A DNA stretch of 64,000 nucleotides from positions 126,889,927 through 126,953,926 of the forward strand of contig CM068367.1 in assembly GCA_034769895.1 (NCBI GenBank). Direction: 5' to 3'. Every line of letters starts with the position of its first letter. Within the stretch, counting starts at the first letter, position 1. A model generated the notes under the pieces. The model made no database searches, had not been told where the DNA came from, and was given only the letters and a program-made list of their open reading frames with translations. Origin of the DNA: Magicicada septendecula (taxonomy: Eukaryota > Arthropoda > Insecta > Hemiptera > Cicadidae). Shown one piece after another: positions 13,401 through 23,444 of the stretch. The position numbers and the translations under genes are program-made.

Positions 13401-14126
13401 ACTAAAGAGAACTCAAGGTCTGTTGATTTTGTTGAAGATCGGTTAAGGGAAAGGGGTAGTTTTTTCAGCAACATTTTATGTTTTAAAAAGGGTAATTTTT
13501 TTATGAGGAACGATAACTGCCGCACATTCAAACAGAATCAAATATTTTTTTGCATGCATCCCTGAATTGTAGAGGACTGAAGGTCTATTGATTTTGGAGA
13601 AGATCGGTTAAGAGAAAGGGGTAGTTTACCTGAAACATTTTATGATTTAACAAGAGTAAAGTACTTAATTTTTGTAAATAAAGTATCCTGATAAGAAGCT
13701 CATAATGATCCACTGTAGAAACGTAGATGAAATATCTATAAAGGAAGAGGTTAAGTGAACGGGGTGGGGGTAATTTTCTATTATTAAAATTGATTGTTGA
13801 AGGTGGAGGGGAGAATTTTTTATATGTGTACTACGTTATCGGCAACAAAGAAGTAGTTTTTTGTTAAAATTGCTTCCCGGGCTGTTTAGCCATAGTCCAA
13901 TGTTTTCTGCAAAACCAGACTTTTCGGCAGTGGCATCGACTGCCATCATCAGTGAAAATCGAGTGCGAAAATGTGAGGTGGTATACGTTAGTGACCACAG
14001 TATTGTGGTTAATGCTGAAGCAATAAGTAGAAAGACGTAGTTTCTATGGAAATATTTCATTTCGAATATGATTTTAAATATAAATCTTAGAACATGGAAG
14101 TCATGTATGGTTCTCCATACCGATAT
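10441..14126 (+). mobile_element. Second head-to-tail Helentron-like copy with diverged monomers
   Basis: It starts with the ACTTCCAT palindrome about 20 bp after the previous element's 3' end and stops at the hairpin near 14105-14120. The monomers are more varied than in the left array, with forms reading AAAAGCCGCAAATGTAAACAG and short or partial units near 13020-13150. Additional internal 5'-type ends occur near 10761 and 11246. The last part (about 13660-14126) is unique element sequence, also found at about 9950-10425 at the end of the left copy, so it is the element's own 3' region. Confidence 0.65.
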
Positions 14127-14724
14127 TTTGTTATTATCATTGAATAGCTTTTCTGATGTAGATTAATTTGACATCAAACATGACTAGGTTCTATTATCTC
14201 TGGGCTGTTTTAACATTTGGCTATTTTTGTTCTTTGTACTTATTTTGTTTATTATGTTGTTTTTTTGCAATTATTTTGGGTTTGTAATGTTCTTTGGTTT
14301 GGTATTTTATGTTTACGTATCTTTTTCCCTCACTGTGTACTGTTATTTGTTTATATTTTACAATTTTTTTTCACATTGCTTTAGGCCTACCTTTGCCTAT
14401 CCTTTTGACATTGTTTAAACTTTAATTTTGCTCTTATTGCTAGTTTCTTATTGCTTTGTTTTAGCTAGTTTACAATGATTATGGATTTACATCCCTTATT
14501 ATATGAATATTACCACTTCTCCGACATATTAATGCCTTTTATATCTAAATTTTTAACTTTAACATGAACTGTTTCTTAGGCTTTCATCACCACTCAACAT
14601 AATACAACTTACTCTTAAGACTATTTCAACAATTATAACATTTGCACATTTCTATAATATTACTATTATCTTCTCTGCTTTTCTTTATGACATAATAACA
14701 ATACTTTCAAACATTTATTATATA
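14127..14724 (-). mobile_element. LTR D, internal piece up to the PLE-1 insertion
   Basis: AT-rich, without a credible gene. It ends in the 12-bp ATTTATTATATA (14713-14724), which recurs at 57435-57446 on the far side of the Penelope compound element. A TTTAGGCCTAC block here resembles one at 57473 in the right part of D. Confidence 0.5.
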
Positions 14725-14938
14725 TCAGTTATTTTCTCTGTGTTAGCAGTCTTCATAACAACTTTGTCGAATTTTGTTGCTTCTCTGCTATATACAATTT
14801 TCCCACGAATGAGGCCTTTCAGTTTCGTAACCATTATCAAGTTCTTCCTACAACAACATTAAAATACCTACTTCCCTTATAGTTTTGGTATCAGTAGGAT
14901 AGTATCAGTATAAAAGTGATTTAATAAAAGTTCTGACT

Positions 14939-15544
14939 GTGTGCGTAAACCAAAACTACTTTAGGTTTAATAATAAGTATTACATTCAAAAGGAGGGGCT
15001 ACCAATGGGTTGTCCGTTGTCACCAGTAATGGCGGAAATATATATGAATTGTTTTGAGAGGCGTGTCCTAATGGAATCAAAATATAAGGATAAAATAAAG
15101 GAATGGATAAGGTACGTAAACGACATTTTGCTGGTGTGGGAGGGAACAAATGAAGAATTCGCAGAACTAACGAATGAAATTAATCAAATTGAAAATAAAA
15201 TTAAGTTCAAAGAGGAAATAGGTGGAGTACAAATAAATTACATAGATCTAAATATAAAGATAGAGTGTGGTGTTTTTAAATTTGATGTATTTAGAAAAGA
15301 AACGTATACAGACTTAATTATACCTCAGGAATCATACCATCCCATAAGTCATAAGATGGCTGCACTAAACTCATTTTGTTATAGGGCAATAAAATACTCA
15401 GAAGATGATTCATGTAAAAAAGAAGAGTTAAAAATAATAGAAGAAATAGCAAAACATAATAATTATAAACCGGGGATAGTAGAGAAAATTGTAAAAAGAA
15501 TAAAAGGAAATAGTGGACAAGAAGAGAAGAAAGAAAAGAAATAA
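14939..15544 (+). pseudogene. PLE-1 reverse transcriptase, C-terminal half (copy 1)
   Basis: The sequence contains the RT block GLPMGCPLSPVMAEIYM (the template-grip motif of Penelope RTs), then RYVNDILLVWEG at the catalytic position where Penelope RTs normally have a YVDD-type motif, then INYIDLNIKI and a SYHPISHKMAALNSFCYRAI block typical of the RT thumb region of this class. The N-terminal half is missing from this copy. Asn replaces the first Asp of the catalytic pair here and in copy 2. A lysine-rich stretch closes the frame before the endonuclease segment. Confidence 0.85.
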
Positions 15545-15699
15545 ATAGGATCAATAACATATCTGGGATTTTAAACAAGGAACATAATCAAGTGCTTTGA
15601 AAAACACAATATAGATGTAGCGGTAAAAAAGACAAATACAGTTTTTGATTATATAAAGAATAGTAGTACTGAAATAACGCCTGAATTACAGAAAAGCGG

Positions 15700-16030
15700 T
15701 GTTTATAAGTTGAACTGTAAACAGTGTGATAAGGTTTACCTGGGCGAAACAGGACGTAAGTTCGAAATTAGATTGAGAGAGCATGCGAGAGGAGAAGGAG
15801 ACAGAACTACGAATTCGCTGTACGCGAGACATTTTAATGAAACAGGGCATAGGTTTTTAGACCCAACAGAGAACGTCAAAATAGTAAGTTTAGAGAATAC
15901 CATAAGTAAACGCAAATTGTATGAAGAATTAGAAATATTAAAAGTAAGGAAAAAGAATAGGAATGCGCTGATGAATATAAAGACTGAATTTAGTAATGAG
16001 GATATATTTTACTATATTTTGAAAGAGTAA
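15700..16030 (+). pseudogene. PLE-1 GIY-YIG endonuclease (copy 1)
   Basis: The frame starting near 15698 reads GVYKLNCKQCDKVYLGETGR, the Penelope form of the GIY-YIG core with its C-x2-C pair. It is followed by RLREHARGEGDR and a HFNETGHRF block, where Penelope enzymes carry a conserved His-x-x-x-x-GH. The domain nicks target DNA to prime reverse transcription. It ends at the TAA just before 16031. It is nearly identical to 56780-57121 in copy 2. The link to the RT segment is in another frame. Confidence 0.88.
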
Positions 16031-16222
16031 TGTATAAAAGGTGAAATACGGTTACAGGATATGTGTTCAGAAGGTAGAAAGCTGTAGATTTCTAGAGGGT
16101 AATGTATGTGACGAGGTCAGGTTGACTGAGTAAGGGGCGGGGCTAACAAGGACTGGGCGGTAAGTACTGCCTTCTATTGGTTGAATGTAACCGGTGATGC
16201 GTGGGAGGGTTAGTGTATATAT

Positions 16223-18254
16223 TGTAACGACCTGCTTAGGCATCCTTGGTTTCGTTTAAGCCCCACGTTGGAGTCGTCAATTTGTAACGTCCTGTTTTGG
16301 TGAGGTCTTTAGCGAAACGTACACCTTTAGTCAAGCCCCAAATGTTGGGTTCGCCAATTCTGTAACGAAAAATGAGCAGTCGCTATTTTTCAAGCCCCGC
16401 GATGGAAGCCAATTTGTAACGTCCTGCTTTTTTTTTCGTGAGGTGTAATGGAAGTGTTATTATATGCCTCACGCAGTATGCGTCACTTTTGAATTATACT
16501 AACTGACGTTTTAAAAGGTATAAATAAAGGATTTTGTTTATCTTGTTTTACTCAATCTAAAAAGAAATCGAGAGTGTGTGATTTGGGGTCAAGGAGGTAA
16601 TTTGTTCAGCCTTATGCAGAAGAGAGAGTAAGTATCATTATTGCCCCTCAGTTGTGACGATTTCTTCTGTATGTTGTGCTGAAATTTTTATTAACTACCC
16701 ACTACAATAAATTATAACACGTTATAATTCAATATTAATTTTCAATAATATTGCTTTATTTATTATTGACCTTTGTCTCCTGCCACCAAAATATAGGTAT
16801 CACAATTACTCTTATCTGAAAAAAACATCATCTCGACTTTACCGAGTAAACATAGATCTGTCTAAGGAGCAAAACATATATGTTGTTATTTACCCAATAT
16901 TATGCTATAATAAAAAACATCAATTATTACATAATCCTTAATAATTCCCCAGGGTTCAGGGTGAATTCTTTGTGTTATGAGAGTGTCAGAAATGGATAAT
17001 TGCTACGCTTTACAAATACCGAAAAATTAATAAATAATTTTGTTTATTTTTTCAAGTATTACGTAGTTTCCGGAATTGCCGTAAGAGAGCAGCATGTATT
17101 TGTTTACTTTGAAAAAAACATATGTTAAAATGAATATTTTTGTTCTATTTCACTGTTAAAAAGTGAGTTTTCTTCTGGACTTATTACGAAAAAATGTTTA
17201 TATTACCTCACTCCGTATTGTTCTTACTGGATTGAAGTTTTATTCTGTGATGAGGTCCGTCTTGCGTTATTATTTCCTTTTCGTTTGGAGTATTTTCTAA
17301 TTGTCTACTGGAAGTAGGCCGAACTATATTGGATCCTCAGAATGTTTTCATCCACTGGTTTTTAATGTATATCACCATTTAATTTGGATTACTCAGGTAT
17401 AATTAGTTAGTAGTCACTCTGTTTATTAATCTTGTGTGAATTTCACCTCCTCCAACGTCCAAAAAAGGTTATTTTTTATAATTTTTGTCGCATCGTTTCT
17501 TCAACTCTCCGGTTTAGTTCAAAATTTTATATCTTATTAACAATACTTGTTATTTTTCATCACTCTTAGTAACACAGTATTTTTATTATGTAGGCAGTTT
17601 GTAATTATTATAAATTTATATTTTATTTATGGAAAAATAATTCCCTTCCATTCCGGTTTCTTTACTAATTTAATTTACATAATATGTTTTGGTTAATTTT
17701 TTTTATGACATTGTATATAAATATTTTATCATTTTATTATCCTTAAATAAATTTATATATTATTTATTTAGTCTCGAATAGTGTTCATACCCGGTACTAC
17801 TTCCTGTTGCCATTTCCTTCATAGGATTATTTTAATTTTATATTATCTTTGGTAGTTAAATTTTTTATGTCTTTTAAAATTAACCCTGGGTTTTCTTATA
17901 ATCTAACACAATTATTTGAAAAAATATAATATTAACTTGGGTATAACAATTTGTGGTTCATACAATATAAATTACAATAAATAAATAAAATTACAAAAAT
18001 CAATCAGTATTATTACATACTACTTTCATAAGTTTATCCTTTCTAAAACATACAACACAGTTTGGTAATACGTTGCTTTCACTTTGGTTTTTCCACCTCA
18101 ATGGGTACACTATCACTCACTTTGCACTGTATACCACTCAAATTGTTTATCATATTGAGTGATATAATTAAATTTTGAGAGAGCTTTAGTTTACCCAGTT
18201 CTGACTTTTATTATCATGAGTTAATTTATTGGGACTGGGTTATGTAACGTTACA
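16223..18254 (-). mobile_element. Solo LTR E (Ty3/Gypsy-type), 2.0 kb
   Basis: The block starts TGTAACGACC and ends ...AACGTTACA, with TA dinucleotides on both sides (an ATAT duplication is possible). Read on the minus strand it opens TGTAACGTTACATAACCCAGTCCC, similar to LTR A (TGTAACGACAC...AACCCAGT). Near its minus-strand 3' end it carries three primer-binding-site-like motifs in series (16391-16420, 16333-16366, 16259-16288), each of the form TTACA-x-ATTGxC...GGGGCTT. There is no coding region. The lack of internal sequence between TG and CA ends suggests a solo LTR left by recombination. Confidence 0.75.
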
Positions 18255-18266
18255 ATATATATATAT
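18255..18266. repeat. (TA)n tract between LTR E and element A
   Basis: Twelve bases of AT alternation separate two independently inserted LTR units. Confidence 0.85.
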
Positions 18267-21200
18267 TGTAACGACACAAATAGCCAACCCAGTACCAGGG
18301 ATAAAAAATATATTTATAATCGTAAAAATACTTCTTATCAAATAAACTGATTGATTTTAATTAAAATATCAGGAATATGACACGACAATACGACGACTTT
18401 AACCTAACCCAAGTGATTGACCCAACATCAAGAAACAAACAAGAAGGGAACCACAAATAAACAACGAGAATAAGAAAATAATAAACCCAAACCACAAGGA
18501 AACAAGTTTATGGGTTTAAATGACCCCAAAATGCCCAAAGAAACGGATGAAAAAATCTAATATATTAAACGAACAAGGAAGATGAAGAAGGAGGGAGACA
18601 AGCAAAAGTGAAAACCAAGAATGTTTCACCAAAACAAGTAAAAAAGCACTCAACAAGAACATTGAAACCAAAACAATGGTTATCAGGAGGAAGGAGAGAT
18701 AACGGTTACTACCCATTGAAAAGGCAACCTAAACCACCAATAAGAATTGTTATTAGTTAGTAAGTATTAGTTATTAAGTATTAATTGTCATTAGGATTAA
18801 GTCATGAAAGAGAAATAAGTATAGGGGTCACCCACTATAAAACAAATGATATAAACAGTGATATAGTGCAATAGTGTAGGTGTAAGAACCCCAAAGTGAA
18901 GTGTGACACTAGTGAAGTTATAATTAACAATAAATAATTTACAAGTGAAGGTAAGAGAAAGATTGGAAATTAACAGTGAATAAATAGCTGATGATAAATA
19001 GTGTTAAGAGTGAATTATAGTATAAGGTATAGTAAACACTAGAAGTGATGATGACTTTTTATTTAAAAAAGATGTTCAATAGAGCTAAGTTTAATTATAG
19101 TCAGTAGTAAGTAAAAAGGGAGGATTCCAGAATAGAATAAATTGAAGGTGTTACCATGGAGGGAATATAAAAATTGTTTAGAGATTAAGAAGTCAAAAAA
19201 CTAACAAAGATACCTAAAATTATAAAGAATTGTTATTAATTTCATAGCAAATGAGGTTGTTTATCACAACACAAATAATATGTGTTATGAACTAAAAAAT
19301 TAGCAAATAAGGATAAGTTAGAAGGGAGTGATAATGTTCTTTAATCAAAACAATAACTCTAATAACTTATAAACAAAAATTGTGTTCATGTTAATGTTAT
19401 GAAGAGGATATGGCTGAATGAAATGTGCAGTCCATAAGCCTAATATTATGTTTTAAAGATTGAAATAGAGAAAGCAATATTGAACAATAAACAACACACC
19501 TACAGACTCAAAACACAACACAACTAATAAAAATAACAAAGTAAGGCCCAATAGGCTGAACCAAAATGTGATTTGAACGAAATAAGTAAATTATTATAAT
19601 GGCTACCTAGGCCTAGAAAAAACAACTGTCAGAACCAAACAGCCAAAAATTATAACAAATTGAATCAGAATTTAGAAAATCTGAGGTGAAGGAATCACCA
19701 AGAATAAATTGTAGGTCATTTATAACACAAAATATTGTAATAGGCATTATTATATAAAAAGAAATGTAATTAACAAGCATTAACATAATTGTAAAAACTT
19801 AAAATCTGAAAATACCCAAGCTTGTGGGGTATCAAAATAATCTATGAACGAGAATAAATACTATAGTGACAATATTTATTAACCAGGAAGGAAGATGGAG
19901 GAATAACAGTAATCAGAAGATATACGAAGAATTCGAATTTTTGATAACAATACATCAACTCAAAATCAACCAATCCGAATAATACCGTTACTATGGAAAC
20001 GGCGGTTGAAGACAGAAAATACCGTTGGAAATAAAAAGAAGCGAAGCGTCATCAAGCCAATACAGATGCAAAAGTTTGGAAGAGCGTTTTTTTCAGTGTA
20101 AACCATGAAAATAATTATTCAAAGTTGCTGAAAACGATCACTAAAGAAGCAGATGACCGTTGCAGCAGATATGTCAAGACCCAAGACCAATTAAACTGAA
20201 ATTATACTTGAAAAGAACGTCAAAAAACATGACGAAAAAGATGCCACATTTAGTGAAGCCCAAAATCCAAGAAAACTGAATTTATGCAGCCAAACCCTAT
20301 CTTGAATAAACTCCGAAGACATCTAGACCCGTTGAAGTGTTAAGTACTATCCAATTATTTATTTTCCAACAACCCTAATCACTTTAAATAATTTTGAAAG
20401 GTAAAATTACCACACTATAGAAACAGTATTTCTCTTTCATAGAATATTTGAACAAATTAAAACGTAATGAACCTTTGTTAACATTGAATAACCTAAGAAT
20501 TAAACACGAACTTACAGAACACTTTTACGACACAACACAACAGATTGTAACAGCACACTTTATCTTTCCTGTACACTTAGATTAAGGTAATTAGTATTTT
20601 TATTGTAACCATTGTAGTTCTTTAACTCATAGCCAAAAGAATCCACGGATTTTAAAACCAATATTAACTGTAATAAGCCTGACGTAAACAGTGACGCTAG
20701 GTTAAATGGTTTCTAAATCAATTCGCCGCCCTGAAAACAAGATCTCATGTAACCAGTCGATAATTATTTTGTTGTAATTGTAAATGTTTTCAGTTATCAC
20801 CCATTAAACATATTTATTACAGGGAGTAACCTGCGTTATCATTTCATAGGGAGTGCTATATAATAATTACTTGTAGTTAAGAAAAAATAGTAGCAGTAAG
20901 CAAGTTGCCAGTCATACGTCAGAAGCGATGATTGAGGCGGCTGTGCGAGCGGGAACTATTCGAATACACCAACCCGCAACGCTGATAACTTGTTCAACCA
21001 CAATTTTTAGTTGTTTTGTAAAACGACTTGGCGCCACCCGGGATTATTACACCCCCTAAGAATAACAGGTAAGGTTACTGCCGTAATATACAGGTGATCA
21101 GATCTATGCTACGAACATCGCTAGCCACAACATTACTGTAACGACCCAGTGCGAGGCGAACGCACTAATCATCCAAACACATTATTTTTTTATGTACACA

Positions 21201-21292
21201 TTTTGCAGGTACGTCTTATATAATTCGTTACAGATTGACGAATACCAGGTGAGGTTTGAAAGTAGACGGGACGACTGCAGACACTAGTTACA
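18267..21292 (+). repeat. 5' LTR of element A
   Basis: About 3.03 kb, unusually long for a Ty3/Gypsy LTR, bounded TG...CA. No protein-coding region. Its last 270 bp hold two primer-binding-site-like motifs (21027-21042 and 21227-21254) upstream of the real junction. Confidence 0.93.
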
Positions 21293-21339
21293 GATTGGCG
21301 ACCAACCGGTGAGGCCGTAAAAGAAGGTCAACGGCGGCT

Positions 21340-23436
21340 ATGAATAGACACGACATGGTTACGAGGAGCAAAGGGAAGGAAGCACCAAACCAAGAAGGAA
21401 ACCCAGAAGAAATGGAGGAAGTTGAGGAAGTAGAAGTGGAGGAAACGACTGGAGAATTGTCAGAAGAAAACCCACAGGAGGACCAAATGGAAAATCCAAT
21501 TCAACCAGAACCGGAAGTGGAAGTAATGGTCGGGGATCAACCCAACAAACCCACTCAGAAAGAGGACCTGAGCACGCAGGAGATGTTCCGGATGCTGATG
21601 GAAGACAACAAGAGATCCAGGGAAGAATTGAATAAAAAATTAGAGTCATTGCAAGAGGGAAGGAAACAAGACAGAGGATTCTTGAATAAAAAATTAGAGT
21701 CATTGCAAGAGGGAAGGAAGGAAGACAGGAAATTTTTGGAGGAGAACATAGAGCTCCTGAATAACAAGATGGAAAGCAGCCAAAAGACGTTAGAAAAGAA
21801 GAGTGAGGAGCTGAAAAGACAAATAAAAAAGGACCTCGAAGTGTTAAATGACAAGATTGAAAATAACTGTGAGACACTCCAAAAACAATTGAAGGAAGAA
21901 GGTGAGAAATCAAAGGAGGAATGGAGGCAACAATTGGCGGAATGTAAAGATGAAATCAAACAAACTATAACCGAGACAAACGAAACGGTTATACAGGTCC
22001 AGGAAGAGTTGACTGAAAAAATAAACCAAGTCCAGGAGGAAGAAATTCTCAGGATCCAAGAACTACAGAAGACCACCACCGATGAGTGTAACAAAAATAA
22101 ACAGGAGGTGCTTCAAGAGCTGAAGGAGAGGCACAAGGAAATCCAGACTGATGTCAGCGAACGAGTTGAAAGAGTATATACTACTATAAACAAGATTGAC
22201 GAGAAAACGCAAGAGAATAAAGAAAAAATTAGAGAAATCAGTCAGAAGGAGAAACAGATGCAAGAGGAACTGGACGCTTTGAGGGAGAAGCCTTGCAGTA
22301 GTACTCACATATTTACGAATGAAAATAGGGAAGTGATCAACTTCAAGAGTTACCGAAGAAACCCCATAGAGTTTCTGAAAAGGGTGGAGGAACTCATAGA
22401 CAGGAACAGAGACACCAGATGGGCAACGGTGAGAAGTCTCATCGATGAGATGTTTCGAGACATGAATGACAATTGGTGGACAGCCACACGACCAGAAATC
22501 AGCTGCACGCAAGAATTTAAAACGTTGTTTCGTGAAAAGTACTGGTCAGAATCGACCCAAAATGTGGTAAGGAATGATATAAGCAACGGAAGATATGAGC
22601 CACAGGCTGGGCATACACTAACATCTTACTTCTTGGGCAAGGTCTGTCTAGCTCGAAATCTCGAACCAAAAATACCCGAGGAGTCCCTAGTCATTCAACT
22701 GGGATATCACTACGAAGATGCCATACAAAGGGCCAGGAGACAGGGACAAATAAAGACCATACAGGGAATGGCCAACTTGCTGGAAGACCATGAAAACGAC
22801 AGCCAATATAAAAAGAATCGTATGATCAACCAAAAGTACAACCGGGGGAATGAAAATTACAATGCGCCAAGCCACCACCTACCCTACAGTAATACCCAGA
22901 ACAACAACCGGAACATAATGAATCGAAACCCAAATAGTTACCCAGGGGACCAACCATTCCATCGGAATCAACCCATCTACAATCATGGTAACCAACCAAG
23001 CAACAGAGATCATCCGAGTTACAACCAGGGGAACCAACCAAGTAACAGAAATGCACAAAACCCTAGTCCACCAAATAATAACAACAGGGGGATAGAACAA
23101 GGTAGGAATTCGAATGGTCACCCAAATAATCACAATTACTGTGGCAACCGGTACGACCCGAATTACCAATATAACAGGGGAAACGGGAGTAACCAGAATA
23201 GGGGTGACATGAGGCGTCAAGTCAATTTTATCAGCGGGAGAAGACAGAACAACCATCGGCGATACTGTCCCATTAGAACCAGCACAGTGTACAATAATTC
23301 TCAATATGACAACCAGCAAACTATAGGAACAAGAACAATAGAAGCGCCGAGGAATCACATAAGTGATCAATCAACCAATGAAATGGCAGACCAAGTAAAT
23401 AGTCTGGCCAGTGGTTCCCAGCCACCTTTAAACTAA
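21340..23436 (+). CDS. gag: Gag of element A
   Basis: A 698-residue frame. Residues from about 20 to 320 are acidic to charged and strongly heptad-repeated (KKLESLQEGRK repeats, long Glu/Lys/Gln coiled coil). A Ty3/Gypsy-type Gag core follows (INFKSYRRNPIEFLKRVEEL ... FREKYWSE ... YFLGKVCLARNLEP). The C-terminal 200 residues are rich in Asn, Arg, Gly and Pro without a CCHC zinc knuckle, so RNA binding may depend on this basic low-complexity tail. The core is homologous to the Gag of element B. The stop sits directly behind a slippery heptamer, and the pol frame follows in the -1 frame. Confidence 0.88.
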   Translation: MNRHDMVTRSKGKEAPNQEGNPEEMEEVEEVEVEETTGELSEENPQEDQMENPIQPEPEVEVMVGDQPNKPTQKEDLSTQEMFRMLMEDNKRSREELNKKLESLQEGRKQDRGFLNKKLESLQEGRKEDRKFLEENIELLNNKMESSQKTLEKKSEELKRQIKKDLEVLNDKIENNCETLQKQLKEEGEKSKEEWRQQLAECKDEIKQTITETNETVIQVQEELTEKINQVQEEEILRIQELQKTTTDECNKNKQEVLQELKERHKEIQTDVSERVERVYTTINKIDEKTQENKEKIREISQKEKQMQEELDALREKPCSSTHIFTNENREVINFKSYRRNPIEFLKRVEELIDRNRDTRWATVRSLIDEMFRDMNDNWWTATRPEISCTQEFKTLFREKYWSESTQNVVRNDISNGRYEPQAGHTLTSYFLGKVCLARNLEPKIPEESLVIQLGYHYEDAIQRARRQGQIKTIQGMANLLEDHENDSQYKKNRMINQKYNRGNENYNAPSHHLPYSNTQNNNRNIMNRNPNSYPGDQPFHRNQPIYNHGNQPSNRDHPSYNQGNQPSNRNAQNPSPPNNNNRGIEQGRNSNGHPNNHNYCGNRYDPNYQYNRGNGSNQNRGDMRRQVNFISGRRQNNHRRYCPIRTSTVYNNSQYDNQQTIGTRTIEAPRNHISDQSTNEMADQVNSLASGSQPPLN
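23427..23433 (+). other. Candidate -1 ribosomal frameshift site, TTTAAAC
   Basis: The heptamer is phased as T TTA AAC in the gag frame and is followed at once by the gag stop codon. The pol frame is open in -1 at this point. This is a canonical X-XXY-YYZ site, and -1 frameshifting is a known gag-pol strategy in Ty3/Gypsy elements. Confidence 0.75.
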
Positions 23437-23444
23437 AAAAATCA

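Larger units (their letters stand above)
4987..14126 (+). mobile_element. Helentron-like (non-autonomous rolling-circle) block with a large minisatellite array
   Basis: Two boundary sequences recur. The 5' type is a near-perfect palindrome (ACTTCCATGTTCC-TTAA-GGAAATGGAAGT) followed by a TGTC-rich microsatellite; it occurs near 4987, 5296, 10445, 10761 and 11246. The 3' type is ATGGAAGTCATG followed by a hairpin GTATGG-TTCT-CCATAC; its hairpins lie at 6803-6818, 9269-9284, 10404-10419 and 14105-14120. ATGGAAGT near the 3' end complements ACTTCCAT at the 5' end, like the sub-terminal inverted repeats of Helentrons. The isolated copy at 39396-41790 confirms both termini and insertion in a T run without a clear target duplication. 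No Rep/helicase gene is present. Between the ends lie roughly fifty monomers of about 158-162 bp. A 3' end near 10425 is followed within about 20 bp by a new 5' end, so at least two elements sit head to tail. Confidence 0.7.
14725..16222 (+). mobile_element. Penelope-like element PLE-1, copy 1 (5' truncated, inverted head)
   Basis: The first 155 bp or so (14725-14881) are the reverse complement of the PLE-1 head at 54576-54735. The remainder, from about 14902, is direct and matches copy 2 from about 55999 to its 3' end. A 5' inversion of this sort is typical of target-primed retroelements. The coding part holds the C-terminal half of the reverse transcriptase and a GIY-YIG endonuclease, the diagnostic pair of Penelope-like elements. 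The 3' UTR (16031-16222) has no gene and ends in GTGTATATAT, where LTR E sits. Confidence 0.88.

Noticed and set aside
4987-14126. CRISPR array or telomeric repeat
   Set aside because: Monomers are about 160 bp, contiguous and mutually diverged, with no spacer pattern; the context is eukaryotic transposon DNA.
14227-14418. Phe/Tyr-rich 63-codon frame resembling a membrane protein
   Set aside because: T-rich low-complexity DNA within LTR D; the hydrophobic look comes from base composition.
21359-22512. Long minus-strand frames (up to 184 codons) opposite gag of element A
   Set aside because: Leu/Ser/Phe-rich shadows of a Glu/Lys-rich coiled-coil gene on the other strand.
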